NCBI GenBank assembly: GCA_947630555.1
Contig: CANRIA010000012.1
Coordinates: 1 to 60,409 of the forward strand
Direction: 5' to 3'
From: an uncultured Clostridia bacterium
GTDB lineage: Bacteria > Bacillota > Clostridia > Oscillospirales > Ruminococcaceae
Length of the DNA: 60,409 bases
In this document: positions 17,793 to 26,880 of the stretch, one piece after another
Position numbering within the stretch: the stretch's first letter is position 1
How the letters are laid out: every line of letters begins with the position of its first letter
Translations under genes and position numbers: made by a program
The notes under the pieces: generated by a model
Seen by the model: only the letters and a program-made list of their open reading frames with translations
What the model was told of the DNA's origin: nothing
The model's database searches: none

Positions 17793-19033
17793 TGCGCCGC
17801 CTCCTGTGTCGTATCACCGCTTTGAGATGTTTCCGTACCCTGCGTATCATCGGGCAAAGGCTCACCCCTGAACAGCAGTTTCAGTATTATCGGCGTAAGT
17901 ATTGAAGATACCATTATAAGAAGTATAACAGATGTAAAATACTTCGCATCTAAAAGTCCTACCGATAACCCCTTCTGCGATACTATCAGAGCCACTTCGC
18001 CCCTCGTCATCATGCCCACGCCGACTTTCATGCTGTCTTTCAGCTTGTAACCCAGTATTTTAGACATCAGTCCGCAGCCGATTATTTTCGTAATAAGAGC
18101 CACAAATACAAATCCTATCGAGAACAGCACAAGCTCTCCCGTAAAGCCGTCAAACTGCGTTTTAAGACCAATGCTCGCAAAGAATACGGGCGCAAATATC
18201 ATGTATGAACTTATGTCAACTTTTCTCGCTATGTACTCCGAGTCCATTATACTGCAAAGAATAAGCCCTGCAACGTATGCGCCTGTTATGTCAGCAATGC
18301 CGAAAAACCTCTCCGCCGCGAACGCTAAAAACATACACAGCGCTAAACCAAGTATCGGTATCCTCCTGCGGTGAGGGTACTTTTTGTCTATAAACTTAAA
18401 GATGTAGTGCGTAGCCACTCCCACAGCCGCGCTGAAAAGTATGAACAGCCCCGTGCTCAATACCACCTGCGAAGGTTTAGTCGCAGGGTCTTTGAAGCCT
18501 ATAACGAACGTAAGCACAATTATGCCAATAACATCGTCAATTATCGCCGCGCTCATGATAAGCGTGCCTATCTCGCCTTTCAGCCTTCCAAGCTCTTTCA
18601 GGGTCTGCACCGTAATGCCAACCGAAGTCGCCGTCATTATCGTGCCTATGAATATCGCCCTGAAAAACTCCGTGCTGCCTATTTCAGAAAATCCGTAGAA
18701 TAGGCTGTAAAGCAGCGTTCCGCCTGCCATTGGCACGAACACTCCCGCCGTTGCGATGAGCAGAGCCTTCGGGCCCGTTATCAGCAGCTCTTTCATGTTT
18801 GTTTCAAGCCCTGCGCCGAACATCAAAAGCACAACGCCTATCTCAGCCATCATCGAGAGAAAGTCAGACTGCTGTACCCAGCCGAGGCAAAACGGGCCTA
18901 TGATAAGTCCAGCCACAATTTCGCCCACTACCTGAGGGGCTTTGAGCTTTTGCGCCAGCAGCCCGAAAATTTTTGCGGTAACAATTATCACCGCAAGATC
19001 TCTGAAAAAGTCTATCCTGTCCAAAATCAACAC
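17789..19033 (-). CDS. Cation:proton antiporter (CPA2/KefB-type)
   Basis: A 414-residue membrane protein with about 11-13 hydrophobic helices and the Na+/H+ exchanger core: APQVVGEIVAGLIIGPFCLG, MFGAGLETNMKEL, and IMTATSVGITVQTLKELG..SAAIIDDVIGIIVL with the paired acidic ion-binding residues. The tail after about residue 395 is hydrophilic (Asp/Gln/Thr). No RCK/TrkA-N domain follows, so it is the short form. It exports Na+ or K+ for protons; specificity is not predictable. The GTG start has a poor ribosome binding site because heptamer repeats begin about ten bases upstream. Confidence 0.85.
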   Translation of the reverse strand: MLILDRIDFFRDLAVIIVTAKIFGLLAQKLKAPQVVGEIVAGLIIGPFCLGWVQQSDFLSMMAEIGVVLLMFGAGLETNMKELLITGPKALLIATAGVFVPMAGGTLLYSLFYGFSEIGSTEFFRAIFIGTIMTATSVGITVQTLKELGRLKGEIGTLIMSAAIIDDVIGIIVLTFVIGFKDPATKPSQVVLSTGLFILFSAAVGVATHYIFKFIDKKYPHRRRIPILGLALCMFLAFAAERFFGIADITGAYVAGLILCSIMDSEYIARKVDISSYMIFAPVFFASIGLKTQFDGFTGELVLFSIGFVFVALITKIIGCGLMSKILGYKLKDSMKVGVGMMTRGEVALIVSQKGLSVGLLDAKYFTSVILLIMVSSILTPIILKLLFRGEPLPDDTQGTETSQSGDTTQEAAQ

Positions 19034-19374
19034 CAGCTAAGCTATTAGAATTTTAGAAATTAGAAGTTAGAGGTTAGAAATGCTCTTGAAAATTTCACGG
19101 AAAATTTTCACTGCTGCGGTTTAGAGTTAGAAGCAAGAGGCAAGATGTGTGTTTTGAAAAATTTGTCCAAAGCTGTAAAAAGCAATTTCTTGCATCTTGC
19201 ATCTTTGTAAACCGCAGGCATAAAAAGCCCCTGCAAACGCCGCAAGAACCGTTCTAACCTCTTACCTCTTACTTCTAACTTCTAATAGGGCAAGAAGTAA
19301 GAAATAGCTTTTTATAATTTAGCGCAAACTTTTCAAAATGCTCGTCTTGCCTCTTGCCTCTTATTTTCTTGCCT
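19034..19374. repeat. Intergenic heptamer arrays between antiporter and ppa
   Basis: No gene. TTAGARG-type repeats (19044-19080), CAAGARG and inverted copies (about 19128-19206), inverted TTAGARG repeats (19252-19286), then a CAAGARG module running directly into the ppa stop codon (about 19290-19377). Confidence 0.8.
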
Positions 19375-19905
19375 CTATTTGCAGTAATTCTCTATGTAAT
19401 TTGCGATGCAGTATTCCACAATATCCTTCGCTTTTTCCTCGCCCTGTATCTCATCTATCACCGTGTCCTTGCCCTCCAGCTGCTTGTAAACAGAGAAAAA
19501 GTGCGACATTTCATCAAAAATGTGTTTCGGCAGCTGCGCTATGTCAGTGTATACGTTGTAGGTCGGGTCGTTTATCGGCACACAGATTATCTTCTCGTCC
19601 GCCGCGCCGTTGTCCATCATTTTTATTACCCCTATCGGTCTGCACTTCACCAGCGAGAGCGACGCCAGCGTCTGCGAGCACAGCACCAGCACGTCCAGCG
19701 GGTCGCCGTCGTCAGCGTATGTGCGCGGAATAAAACCGTAGTTTGCAGGGTAGTGGGTCGAGGTGTACAGTATCCTGTCCATTTTCAAAAACCCCGTCTC
19801 CTTGTCCAGCTCGTACTTTATCTTCGAGCCCTTCGGTATCTCTATAACCGCATCAAATTCGTCCTTGTGTATCCTCTTGGGTGATATGTCGTGCCATATG
19901 TTCAT
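19375..19905 (-). CDS. ppa: Inorganic pyrophosphatase (family I)
   Basis: A 176-residue soluble pyrophosphatase: hydrolyses PPi and pulls biosynthetic reactions forward. It shows AVIEIPKGSKIKYELDKETG, FIPRTYADDGDPLDVLVL (catalytic and metal-binding Asp residues) and IGVIKMMDNGAADEKII. I chose the ATG at 19905 (MNIWHDISPK) because AAAGGAAAG lies eight bases upstream; the frame is open 45 codons further, but without family similarity. The stop codon TAG is the start of a CAAGARG heptamer array (TAGAGGCAAG). Confidence 0.95.
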   Translation of the reverse strand: MNIWHDISPKRIHKDEFDAVIEIPKGSKIKYELDKETGFLKMDRILYTSTHYPANYGFIPRTYADDGDPLDVLVLCSQTLASLSLVKCRPIGVIKMMDNGAADEKIICVPINDPTYNVYTDIAQLPKHIFDEMSHFFSVYKQLEGKDTVIDEIQGEEKAKDIVEYCIANYIENYCK

Positions 19906-19995
19906 AACAATCTTTCCTTTCCAAAGTTTTCTATTTATGAATAATTTTATAATACGCGAGTATACTTTTATAAAGAACAAGCCTTTACTGTCCGC

Positions 19996-20050
19996 TAAAT
20001 TGTACGCGTTTCGACAAATTTTGCTTTGCAGTCCGTACAATCGTACAGTT
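19996..20050. promoter_or_regulatory. TTGTACG inverted-repeat cluster
   Basis: TTGTACG (20000-20006), CGTACAA (20034-20040) and CGTACAG (20042-20048) lie in the divergent spacer between ppa and the small gene at 20113, next to a TATCAT -10-like site. This is a candidate operator; the regulator is unknown. Confidence 0.35.
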
Positions 20051-20112
20051 AATGTGTTATCATATATACAGAAGAAAAAATCACAGCTATTTTTAAGAAA
20101 AGAGGAATTTTT

Positions 20113-20268
20113 ATGTATGTATCAGTATGTATCGTAGGTCTCGGCATAATAATAACAACTTCGTGGTATCAGTTTTTGTCTGAAGTCGCGCGCCGCTGTG
20201 AAAACAAACGCCGCCTTGAAGCTTTAGCAGAAACAACCGACAGCGACTATGAAAACCACGCCGCATAA
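20113..20268 (+). CDS. Small membrane protein, 51 residues
   Basis: ATG at 20113 has AGAGGA seven bases upstream. The product begins MYVSVCIVGLGIIITTSW, one short hydrophobic segment, followed by a charged cytoplasmic-type tail (ARRCENKRRLEALAE) ending in DSDYENHAA. I do not recognise a family. A shared bidirectional terminator lies downstream. The ribosome binding site, a terminator and a plausible promoter support it as real; there is no homology evidence. Confidence 0.5.
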   Translation: MYVSVCIVGLGIIITTSWYQFLSEVARRCENKRRLEALAETTDSDYENHAA

Positions 20269-20349
20269 AGCCCACTGTTATACCAAACCTATTATAGCCC
20301 ATTGCCCCGACAAAATCAAGAGCAAGGCAAAAATTTATTGAAAATTATC

Positions 20350-20388
20350 AAAAAAGTCGTTTACCGCCGCCGCGATAGCGACTTTTTT
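20350..20388. terminator. Bidirectional terminator
   Basis: AAAAAAGTCG (20350-20359) pairs with CGACTTTTTT (20379-20388), giving T runs on both strands, between the small rightward gene and the leftward phosphoesterase gene. Confidence 0.75.
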
Positions 20389-20451
20389 ACTTAGCAGCGC
20401 ATCGGCGGCTTGTGCCAAGCTCTGCTCTGCTCTTTGCCGTTCTTTGCCAAC

Positions 20452-21330
20452 TCATTCTTTGCTTCTCAGCGTGCATACCACTAAATCAAAATCATCAAAC
20501 AGCCTCAGCGAAGTTCCGCTGTTGCCCATTCCCCTGCTGACTATCATCTCGCCGCGGTAAAAATAATATTCTCCGCCCGTATATTTCGGAAAAAGCCCCT
20601 GACCGGGCGCGTATAAGCCGTCCTTGAACGGGAACCGTATAAGTCCCCCGTGCGCGTGTCCGCAAAACATAAGGTCAGCAAACGGCTCGCATACCATATC
20701 CGCGTTTTCGTCAAGATATGCCGCCTCATACCCCAGTATCTTCTCCGCATCTTCGGGGAAGTGATTTAGCCATATAACAAACGGGCTTTCTGTAAGCTTT
20801 TGTGAAAACTCCCCCATAGGCACCGTGTACCCGTAAGAGCCTGCCACCGTAATGTGCTCGCCGCCCTTTTCAATGTCCACAGCCCTCTCCATTACTATCT
20901 CAATGCCGTTATCTTCGCAGCAATTTGTCAGCTTTTCCATCTGCTTATCCGTCAGCCGCATATCGTGATTTCCCCATACCAGATAGCACGGCGCAACCTT
21001 CGATATATCCTCAAAAAACATCATCGTGTCGTTTATGTCCGTCAGATGTGAGTCCACCATATCCCCCGTCAGAACTATAATATCAGGCTGCTGCTGAGAT
21101 ACCATCTCCACCAGCTTTTGCTCAAACCCGTCACCGTGCTTGTGATAGTCCGAGATCTGCACTATCTTGAACCCGTCAAAACTCTGCGGCACCTTCTCGC
21201 TCTCGTATTCATAGCTGTCAATACTTATGTGCGTGTTTGAGTATACAGTCTCCGCTATAAGCAGCGCATCGATCACCGCCGCCAGCAAAAGCAGTATTGC
21301 TTTGAACAGCCGTCTTTTCTTTTCTTTCAT
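20452..21330 (-). CDS. Membrane-anchored metallophosphoesterase (YkuE-like)
   Basis: A 292-residue protein with one N-terminal membrane anchor (about 10-29) and a calcineurin-like phosphoesterase domain facing outside. Motifs: ISDYHKHG (D-x-H), IIVLTGDMVDS (GD), LVWGNHDMR (GNHD) and MFCGHAHGG (GHxH). The usual first motif SDxH reads SDYH, so the metal centre is intact. B. subtilis YkuE is a wall-attached phosphoesterase of this kind, but the substrate here is unknown. ATG at 21330 follows GAGGGG; mfd ends 14 bases upstream of it. Confidence 0.85.
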   Translation of the reverse strand: MKEKKRRLFKAILLLLAAVIDALLIAETVYSNTHISIDSYEYESEKVPQSFDGFKIVQISDYHKHGDGFEQKLVEMVSQQQPDIIVLTGDMVDSHLTDINDTMMFFEDISKVAPCYLVWGNHDMRLTDKQMEKLTNCCEDNGIEIVMERAVDIEKGGEHITVAGSYGYTVPMGEFSQKLTESPFVIWLNHFPEDAEKILGYEAAYLDENADMVCEPFADLMFCGHAHGGLIRFPFKDGLYAPGQGLFPKYTGGEYYFYRGEMIVSRGMGNSGTSLRLFDDFDLVVCTLRSKE

Positions 21331-21343
21331 AAGTTTCCCCTCT

Positions 21344-24300
21344 TTATGTAAGCATGTCAGTATCGTCGTTTTCGTGCTCTGCCATCAGCCTTACAGCCTC
21401 TTCCATAAGTTCTATAGTGTGCTCGCCCTTTTCAAGCCGCAGCGAGAAGAAAGGTCTTTCAACGCCCTCTTGCGATACCTTTATCCTGCCAACGTACTTG
21501 TCTAAAAGCGCCAGTATCTGCCCCATGGTCGGGCGCGTAACGTAAAAATACAGCACCTCACCGCGCTGAGATATTTCCGTAACCCCCAGCCGCGATGACA
21601 TATTTCTTATAAGCGCCACCTTTATAAGCCCCTTTGCAGACTTCGGCAGTTCTCCGTATCTGTCCTCCAGTTCATCAATAACATCAAGACTGTCTTCCTC
21701 GTCGGTTATGCCTGCAATGCGCCTGTATGCATCTATCCTCTGCGACTGGCTCTCTATGTAGCTTTCGGGTATGTAAGCGTTTATAGCCACGTCAACAAGG
21801 CAGTCTTCCGATGTTACTTTCGGCTCTTCTCCCTTTGCCTGCGCAATAGCCTCGTTTAAAAGTTTTATGTACATATCATAGCCTATGGCTTCCATGTGAC
21901 CATGCTGCTTTCCGCTGAGTACCGAGCCTGCGCCGCGTATCTCAAGATCTCTCACCGCCACTCTGAAACCGCTGCCGAATTGCGTAAACTCCCTTATTGC
22001 ATCAAGCCTGCGCGATGCCACCTCCGTCAGAGTTTTGCCCCTCCTGAACGTAAAGTATGCAAACGCCCTGCGGTTAGAACGCCCCACTCTGCCCCTTAGC
22101 TGGTATAGCTGCGAAAGCCCCAGCCTGTCAGCATCTTCAATAATAAGCGTGTTTACATTCGGCACATCAACGCCCGTTTCAATAATAGTCGTGCATACTA
22201 AAATATCGATCTCGTGGTCTATAAGCTGCCGCCACTTTTCTGAAAGTTCCCTCTCGTCCATCTGCCCGTGCGCAACAGCAATTCTCGCTTCTGGCAAAAG
22301 TTCCTGCAATTCATTTGCACAGCGGTATATCGTGTCTACCCTGTTGTGTATGTAGTATACCTGTCCGCCCCTGCGAAGTTCCTTTGCACACGCCTGCGCT
22401 ATAACAGCCCCGTTGTATTCCGCAACATACGTCTGAACAGGGTACCTGTCCTGCGGCGGCTCTTCAATTACCGACATATCTCTTATGCCGCTCATTGCCA
22501 TGTTAAGCGTGCGCGGTATGGGTGTCGCCGAAAGAGTCAGAATATCAATAGAGCTGAAAAGCTCCTTGAATCTCTCTTTCTGCTTAACACCAAAGCGCTG
22601 CTCCTCATCTATTATCGCAAGCCCTAAGTCTTTGAATACCACATCTTTCTGTACCAGCCTGTGCGTACCTATAATTATGTCTATCTCACCGCGCCTAAGC
22701 TTCTTTATAATTTCTGCCTGCTGCTTCGGCGTGCGAAATCGGCTCAAAAGCTCTATGTTTATCGGAAAATGTTCAAACCTGCGTATAGCAGTCTGATAAT
22801 GCTGCCACGCGAGTACGGTGGTCGGCACAAGAATCGCGCACTGTTTTGAATCCATAACGCACTTGAACGCCGCCCTCAGCGCCACTTCCGTCTTGCCAAA
22901 ACCAACATCACCGCAAAGCAGCCTGTCCATCGGTATCGGCTTTTCCATGTCAGCTTTTATTTCTGTAATGCTCCTCAGCTGGTCGTCCGTCTCCTGATAG
23001 TCAAAACGCTCCTCAAAATCGCGCTGCCAGTCGTTGTCCTGTGAGAACGCATACCCCTTTGAAATGTGCCTCTTCGCATAAAGAGCAATAAGCTCGTTCG
23101 CCATGTCCTCAACGGCTTTTTTGGCGCGTGCCTTCGTGTTTTTCCATGTCGGCGAACCCAGCTTGTTTATCTTTACATTCGCATCGTCGCCGCCTACATA
23201 CCGCGATATAAGGTCAAGCTGCGTTACAGGCACATAAAGCGTGTCACTGCCCAGATATTTTATAGTTATGTAGTCTTTCGTCACCCCGTCAGTTTCAACT
23301 TTTGAAATACCTGCGTATCTTCCTATGCCGTATACACTGTGTACTACAGGGTCACCCTCTGTTATGTCCGAAAGATTTTTCAGCGCCCCTGCCTTGTTCG
23401 AGCGGTGTTTTGTCTTCGGTTTTGAATTTATCGCCCTTATCTGCGTGAGCAGTGCAGCCTTCGCATCGGGGTATTCAAATCCCCCGGAAACACTTCCTGC
23501 CTTTACATATACCATGCCCGAAGAAATTTCCGAAACATCTTCCAAAAGCGATGCTCTTATACCCTGCTCCCGTAGATCCGATACCATTATCCCTGCCGTC
23601 TTTTCACTTCCGCCAAGCACCACGCAGCAGTAATCGTTCTTTATAAGCGATCTAAGTTCTTCAACTAAATGTTTCAAGTCGCCGCCCCAGCCCGAAGTCT
23701 GAAAGCACGATGCATTTATAAGCTTCTTTATCGGTGTCTCGGTGTGTCCGCGCATAAACGTGTCAAGATATATAAGCCTCTGCCTGCTCGCCCTCTCTAA
23801 AAGCTGCGATTCGTCAAACCAAAATTCCCCAAGTTCCTTGCACATCAGCCCGTCCGAGTACATCATCTTCAGGTCTTCCGTAAGCTGTCCTAAATATCCC
23901 TGCATCTTCTGCCTGCAATTTGCCAGTTCCGAGAACATCACCATTCCGCCGCCGAAATAATCCGTCACACAATATGTCTTTTCGTATGCCAGCAAATAGT
24001 ATTTGTCGCAGCAGCTAAGCGCCGTGCCGCCCCGAATAAGCTGTATATCATCATATAAATGCTTCTTCGCAAGTTCCCTGTTTTTGCCTTTTGTAGATCT
24101 CGCCGCATTTTCTATTCTTTCAATAAATTCTTCATCAGAAGGGAAAATTATCTCTTTCGCAGGCGCAATTAGAGCCCTGTCTATCCCCTCTGTACGCCTC
24201 TGCGACTGTACGTCAAAATAACTGATGCTGTCGCACTCATCGCCCCAGAGTTCTATTCTTATCGGCTGCGAGTAATTCACAGGGAATATGTCAATAATTC

Positions 24301-24832
24301 CGCCGCGAACCGAAAACTGTGCCGCACCTTCCGTCTGATCGCACCGTGTGTAGCCTGCATCAATAAGCTGTCTGCAAAGTTTTTCAACAGGTATAATGTC
24401 GCCGCGAGCTATCTCAAAACTGTATTTTTCAAGCTCCTGCGGCGGTATGCACGCCTGCAAAGCAGCCTCAGCAGTCGCCACCAAAACCGAGCATTTTTTG
24501 CTCTGTATTTTTGAAAGAGCCGCCAAACGCTGCTGTTCGTATTCGTGAGAAATGCCCTCAAACTGTGCAAAACTTATCTCTTTTGAGGGGAATAAGCACG
24601 CCTTTTCGCAGCCTGCCAGTTCGTTAATATCAGATACGAAACGCCGCGCCGCAGGTTCGTCATCGCAAATAAGGCAAACGCAGCCCAAGCGCGAGAGCGA
24701 TAGAGCCAGCTGCGCCTTGTGAATGTTGTAAACCCCCGTCAGGCAAACAGGCACATGCCCGTTAATGACGGCTTTTTTCAGCTCCGTGTAAAACGGCAGC
24801 CTGTCGCAAATGCGATAAAATATGTTGTCCAT
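21344..24832 (-). CDS. mfd: Transcription-repair coupling factor Mfd
   Basis: An Mfd protein of about 1162 residues, normal length. It removes stalled RNA polymerase at lesions and recruits UvrA. The N-terminal UvrB-like part is followed by the RNAP-interaction domain (GDPVVHSVYGIGRYAGI..DYITIKYLGSDTLYVPV). The SF2 translocase has GDVGFGKTEVALRAAF (Walker A), IIDEEQRFGVKQKE (DEEQ box) and TLSATPIPRTLNMA. LRGRVGRSNRRAFAYF and a C-terminal TRCF domain follow. I chose ATG 24832 over GTG 24841 because of AGGTGAT spacing. Firmicutes often have pth upstream of mfd; here an ATPase gene and repeats separate them. Confidence 0.96.
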   Translation of the reverse strand: MDNIFYRICDRLPFYTELKKAVINGHVPVCLTGVYNIHKAQLALSLSRLGCVCLICDDEPAARRFVSDINELAGCEKACLFPSKEISFAQFEGISHEYEQQRLAALSKIQSKKCSVLVATAEAALQACIPPQELEKYSFEIARGDIIPVEKLCRQLIDAGYTRCDQTEGAAQFSVRGGIIDIFPVNYSQPIRIELWGDECDSISYFDVQSQRRTEGIDRALIAPAKEIIFPSDEEFIERIENAARSTKGKNRELAKKHLYDDIQLIRGGTALSCCDKYYLLAYEKTYCVTDYFGGGMVMFSELANCRQKMQGYLGQLTEDLKMMYSDGLMCKELGEFWFDESQLLERASRQRLIYLDTFMRGHTETPIKKLINASCFQTSGWGGDLKHLVEELRSLIKNDYCCVVLGGSEKTAGIMVSDLREQGIRASLLEDVSEISSGMVYVKAGSVSGGFEYPDAKAALLTQIRAINSKPKTKHRSNKAGALKNLSDITEGDPVVHSVYGIGRYAGISKVETDGVTKDYITIKYLGSDTLYVPVTQLDLISRYVGGDDANVKINKLGSPTWKNTKARAKKAVEDMANELIALYAKRHISKGYAFSQDNDWQRDFEERFDYQETDDQLRSITEIKADMEKPIPMDRLLCGDVGFGKTEVALRAAFKCVMDSKQCAILVPTTVLAWQHYQTAIRRFEHFPINIELLSRFRTPKQQAEIIKKLRRGEIDIIIGTHRLVQKDVVFKDLGLAIIDEEQRFGVKQKERFKELFSSIDILTLSATPIPRTLNMAMSGIRDMSVIEEPPQDRYPVQTYVAEYNGAVIAQACAKELRRGGQVYYIHNRVDTIYRCANELQELLPEARIAVAHGQMDERELSEKWRQLIDHEIDILVCTTIIETGVDVPNVNTLIIEDADRLGLSQLYQLRGRVGRSNRRAFAYFTFRRGKTLTEVASRRLDAIREFTQFGSGFRVAVRDLEIRGAGSVLSGKQHGHMEAIGYDMYIKLLNEAIAQAKGEEPKVTSEDCLVDVAINAYIPESYIESQSQRIDAYRRIAGITDEEDSLDVIDELEDRYGELPKSAKGLIKVALIRNMSSRLGVTEISQRGEVLYFYVTRPTMGQILALLDKYVGRIKVSQEGVERPFFSLRLEKGEHTIELMEEAVRLMAEHENDDTDMLT

Positions 24833-25126
24833 TTTTATCACCTGTTAGAATTTATGTACAGTTAATTTTCTTATAAATCGCGCTTACGCGCAGCCTGCGG
24901 AGCCACACGTTGACCGCCTGCAAGCAGTCGTTCAAGTGCCGAAAAAAATCCTTGCCGCCTCGCACGCAGATGGCAGAATATACTTCCAGCAATTTCCCCT
25001 CGCATGACCCTCACCGCAGCGTACATATTGACCTTAACACCAGCCAATTTGTACCCCCACGGCACTGACCTATCAAAATATTCACTTATTTGCACTCTGT
25101 GCAGCCTCACAACGCCAGCAGGTCTG
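24833..25126. repeat. Spacer with E-like and F-like repeats
   Basis: CGCGCTTACGCGCAGCC..GGAGC (module E start, about 24878-24902), the tail GACCGCCTG (about 24912-24920), and an F-like palindrome GGCAGAATATACTTCC (about 24970-24985). The 25000-25126 part shows no recognised element; a reading frame there on the minus strand lacks support. Confidence 0.55.
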
Positions 25127-25300
25127 CTACAATTTTTGATCCGCCTGCAACCTGTCCAACATCTTGCCGCAGATGTCCATTTTTTCCGCAATTTCGTTTA
25201 GTTTCTCTTGATTTTTCTCGGTCTGCTCTTTCAGCCTCGCAAGCTCTTTTTGCAGTTCTTCAGCCTCTTTGCTAAGCTCCTCAAACGTTTTATCAGCCAT
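25127..25300 (-). CDS. Small coiled-coil protein, 57 residues
   Basis: ATG at 25300 with AAAGGA eight bases upstream. Product begins MADKTFEELSKEAEELQKEL and is almost wholly heptad-like (E/L/K-rich) until MDICGKMLDRLQADQKL. I do not recognise a family; it is not a good match to XseB or SlyX as I remember them. The strong ribosome binding site and clean coiled-coil composition make it likely real. It lies between two repeat-rich spacers, upstream of mfd. Confidence 0.6.
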   Translation of the reverse strand: MADKTFEELSKEAEELQKELARLKEQTEKNQEKLNEIAEKMDICGKMLDRLQADQKL

Positions 25301-25500
25301 TTTTCGTCCTTTCTCTTCATTATAATATTATTTGCGCTTACGCGCAGCCTGCGGAGCAGTTCGCCACACCCTATTACGCGCTAGAAGAAAATTCTTCCGG
25401 TATTCTCTCTTCGGGTGACTTGTGGGTGAGGGTATATAGAGGATATAAAAGGAAAAAGCCCATCATACCGAAGTTATGCGCCGCCGACCGCTTTTGTCCG
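25301..25500. repeat. Spacer with E and F repeats
   Basis: Contains a module E start (GCGCTTACGCGCAGCC, about 25333), an F-type palindrome GAAGAAAATTCTTCC (25384-25398) with its right arm GGGTGACTTGTGGGTGAGGG, and a minus-strand module E hairpin set (about 25455-25500) that touches the stop of the ATPase gene. Confidence 0.6.
25455..25500 (-). terminator. Module E terminator-like element after the ATPase gene
   Basis: Minus strand: CGGTCGGCGGCG and CATAACTTCGGTATG hairpins followed by GGGCTTTTTCC. Less regular than the other copies (first helix arm degenerate), directly behind the stop codon of the 25501-26880 gene. Confidence 0.45.
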
Positions 25501-26880
25501 CTAAATATCTTCCGATAATTTTCCCATCGCTTCTTTAATATCCCTGCATTTTGTAACCTCTCTGACAAAATCCGAAATATTCAGATACATAACCCCGTCA
25601 GTCGTCCTGAAAGGCTCTGCGCTGTACAAAACACAAACAGCTTCCCTGCCGCCGTATTTGTAGTCAATTATTTCGCGAAATTTTTCGTTTGTAATATGTC
25701 TGTACTGCTCATCGTTTGCCTCAGCCGCAAGCGTTATCTCAAAAGCATAGTATGAATTTGCTGTTTTGTCGTAAATAAGCATATCATATCCGCCCAGCGT
25801 TTTATTACGGTCTGCATCTCTGAACAATATTTTATATACGCTGTATTTTTCTAAAGGCAGCGCACCGGACACCTCAAATACAACTGCCTGCTTTGCCATA
25901 TCTTCTTTTATTTCCTGCTTTTCTTTGTCCGTCGCCTTTTTCAAATAATAATATCTGATTGCAGGCTGTGTAAGATAGTATTCTCTGCCAACAGGCAGGC
26001 TTTTCCAGCCATAGCTTTGGCTGTAGTCAATTTCCTGATGCTTTATTGCAGAAACAAAGCCAAGATCTATCAGCGCATTTTCAAGCCGCGCGAGCATATC
26101 TTCAGTAAATTTATGTATTATTTTTGTATCTGCATTTATCTCATCTGCAAGTTCTTTGGCTGTCGGCGATGTATTACAGTATCTCTCAACCATTTTTTCA
26201 ACAGCCGTTTTCATCTCATCTTCGGAAACATCAAAAAGCTCGGTATGATTAGAATATTTTGCAAGACTGCGCAAACTCCTTGAAATATTGCCCGATACAG
26301 CATCACCAAGATGTCTGCAAGCGCTCTGATAGTCGATTATGAAACGATCCATCACTCCGCCATAGCTGATATAATCGTCAATATCCTTTGTGCCGAGCAC
26401 CCTGCAATGCTCTTCAAACGAAATGTAAGTGGTGCTGATAGTTTCTGTCCTGCCAAACAAGCTGCTCTTCTGGGCAAACACAATGCTTAAAGAATCATCT
26501 CCCGAAAGAACTATCCGCAAGCCTTCCTTTGCGTATATATCGGCAAGATAAGCAGAATTTTCAATAAAATCAGGCACCTTGGTTATTTCATCAATGAATA
26601 CGCCATGTACTTTTTTCTTAACAGCCTCGTCAAGATAAGCATACACATCTTCCATTGTATCTTTCTTTGAAGACTCTAAAAACATAAAGGAGTATCTGTC
26701 AGCGTTTTCAGCCATTATTTGCTGCATTATTGTGGTCTTGCCCGTTCTGTGAAGACCATAAATAATACAAACCTCACCGTCATAGCAGCGATCGCTTTCA
26801 ATAAAATCAAGAACGGCATGATAAGCATTTCGCTTTTCTTTTTTATTTATATCAATATCCGATAATTTTAATTCTTTCAT
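25501..26880 (-). CDS. AAA ATPase of the AAA_14/DUF4143-like group
   Basis: A 459-residue P-loop ATPase: Walker A GLHRTGKTTIMQQ (about 43-55), Walker B GVFIDEITKVPDF, sensor-like RIVLSGDDSLS. A winged-helix-like middle (AKELADEINADTKIIHKFTEDML) and a C-terminal half ending in a nuclease-like region (MLIYDKTANSYYAFEITLAAEANDEQ split by gaps in conservation) follow. This architecture is typical of a large family of standalone bacterial and archaeal ATPases of unknown role, often on accessory DNA. Lower GC than mfd and repeats on both sides suggest mobility. No partner gene is evident. Confidence 0.75.
   Translation of the reverse strand: MKELKLSDIDINKKEKRNAYHAVLDFIESDRCYDGEVCIIYGLHRTGKTTIMQQIMAENADRYSFMFLESSKKDTMEDVYAYLDEAVKKKVHGVFIDEITKVPDFIENSAYLADIYAKEGLRIVLSGDDSLSIVFAQKSSLFGRTETISTTYISFEEHCRVLGTKDIDDYISYGGVMDRFIIDYQSACRHLGDAVSGNISRSLRSLAKYSNHTELFDVSEDEMKTAVEKMVERYCNTSPTAKELADEINADTKIIHKFTEDMLARLENALIDLGFVSAIKHQEIDYSQSYGWKSLPVGREYYLTQPAIRYYYLKKATDKEKQEIKEDMAKQAVVFEVSGALPLEKYSVYKILFRDADRNKTLGGYDMLIYDKTANSYYAFEITLAAEANDEQYRHITNEKFREIIDYKYGGREAVCVLYSAEPFRTTDGVMYLNISDFVREVTKCRDIKEAMGKLSEDI

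Noticed and set aside
19906-20040. An N-terminal extension of pyrophosphatase by 45 residues
   Set aside because: The later ATG has a proper ribosome binding site and matches the family start; the extension overlaps the divergent control region.
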